The notes under the pieces: model-generated
The model's database searches: none
What the model saw: only the letters and a program-made list of their open reading frames with translations
What the model was told of the DNA's origin: nothing
Part shown: piece by piece, positions 6,389 to 6,405 of the stretch
How the letters are laid out: each line of letters begins with the position of its first letter
Position numbering within the stretch: position 1 is the first letter of the stretch
Source of the DNA: Desulfuromusa sp.
GTDB lineage: Bacteria > Desulfobacterota > Desulfuromonadia > Desulfuromonadales > Geopsychrobacteraceae
Direction: 5' to 3'
Assembly: GCA_023145655.1 (NCBI GenBank)
Contig: JAGLDI010000063.1
Span: forward strand, 1 to 6,405
DNA: 6,405 nucleotides
Translations under genes and position numbers: made by a program

Positions 6389-6405
6389 TTTGTTTTACAC
6401 TTAAA

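Overview
The window is an ordinary chromosomal stretch, almost certainly from a bacterium of the Desulfuromonadales/Geobacterales group (Desulfobacterota). The best evidence is the small periplasmic multiheme cytochrome at the right edge. Its C-terminal half closely resembles the triheme PpcA/cytochrome c7 family of Geobacter and Desulfuromonas. The Shine-Dalgarno-rich starts, a ThiE-ThiD fusion, the purH-purD-purE order and a long palindromic intergenic element agree with this. The genus cannot be fixed from sequence alone.

Layout, left to right. Positions 1-815 (minus strand) hold the N-terminal 271 codons of a bifunctional thiamine gene: a complete ThiE domain followed by the start of a ThiD domain cut by the window edge. 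A 220-bp divergent intergenic region follows, with a good promoter for each side. alr (alanine racemase) runs from 1036 to 2166. A 210-bp gap then carries a two-copy, 11-bp-period direct repeat resembling a Pho box. After it come purH (2377-3942) and purD (3974-5245), 31 bp apart and probably co-transcribed. A 125-bp imperfect palindrome (5244-5368) begins inside the purD stop codon and separates purD from purE (5423-5947). The last gene, a tetraheme class III cytochrome c (6059-6388), has its own strong promoter bracketed by two inverted repeats.

How the genes fit together. PurD, PurE and PurH catalyse an early, a middle and the last two steps of de novo IMP synthesis. PurE is the class I enzyme, so a PurK partner should be encoded elsewhere. 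The purine intermediate AIR, which lies just upstream of PurE, is also the precursor of the thiamine pyrimidine handled by ThiED, so the left and right parts of the window are linked metabolically though not transcriptionally. Alr supplies D-alanine for peptidoglycan, and the cytochrome belongs to periplasmic electron transfer.

I found no mobile-element gene, CRISPR array, tRNA, rRNA or recognisable riboswitch, and nothing that looks like a wholly new system. The points worth a second look are the palindromic element, the fourth heme in a c7-like cytochrome, the Pho-box-like repeat upstream of purH, and the operator-like palindromes around the cytochrome promoter.
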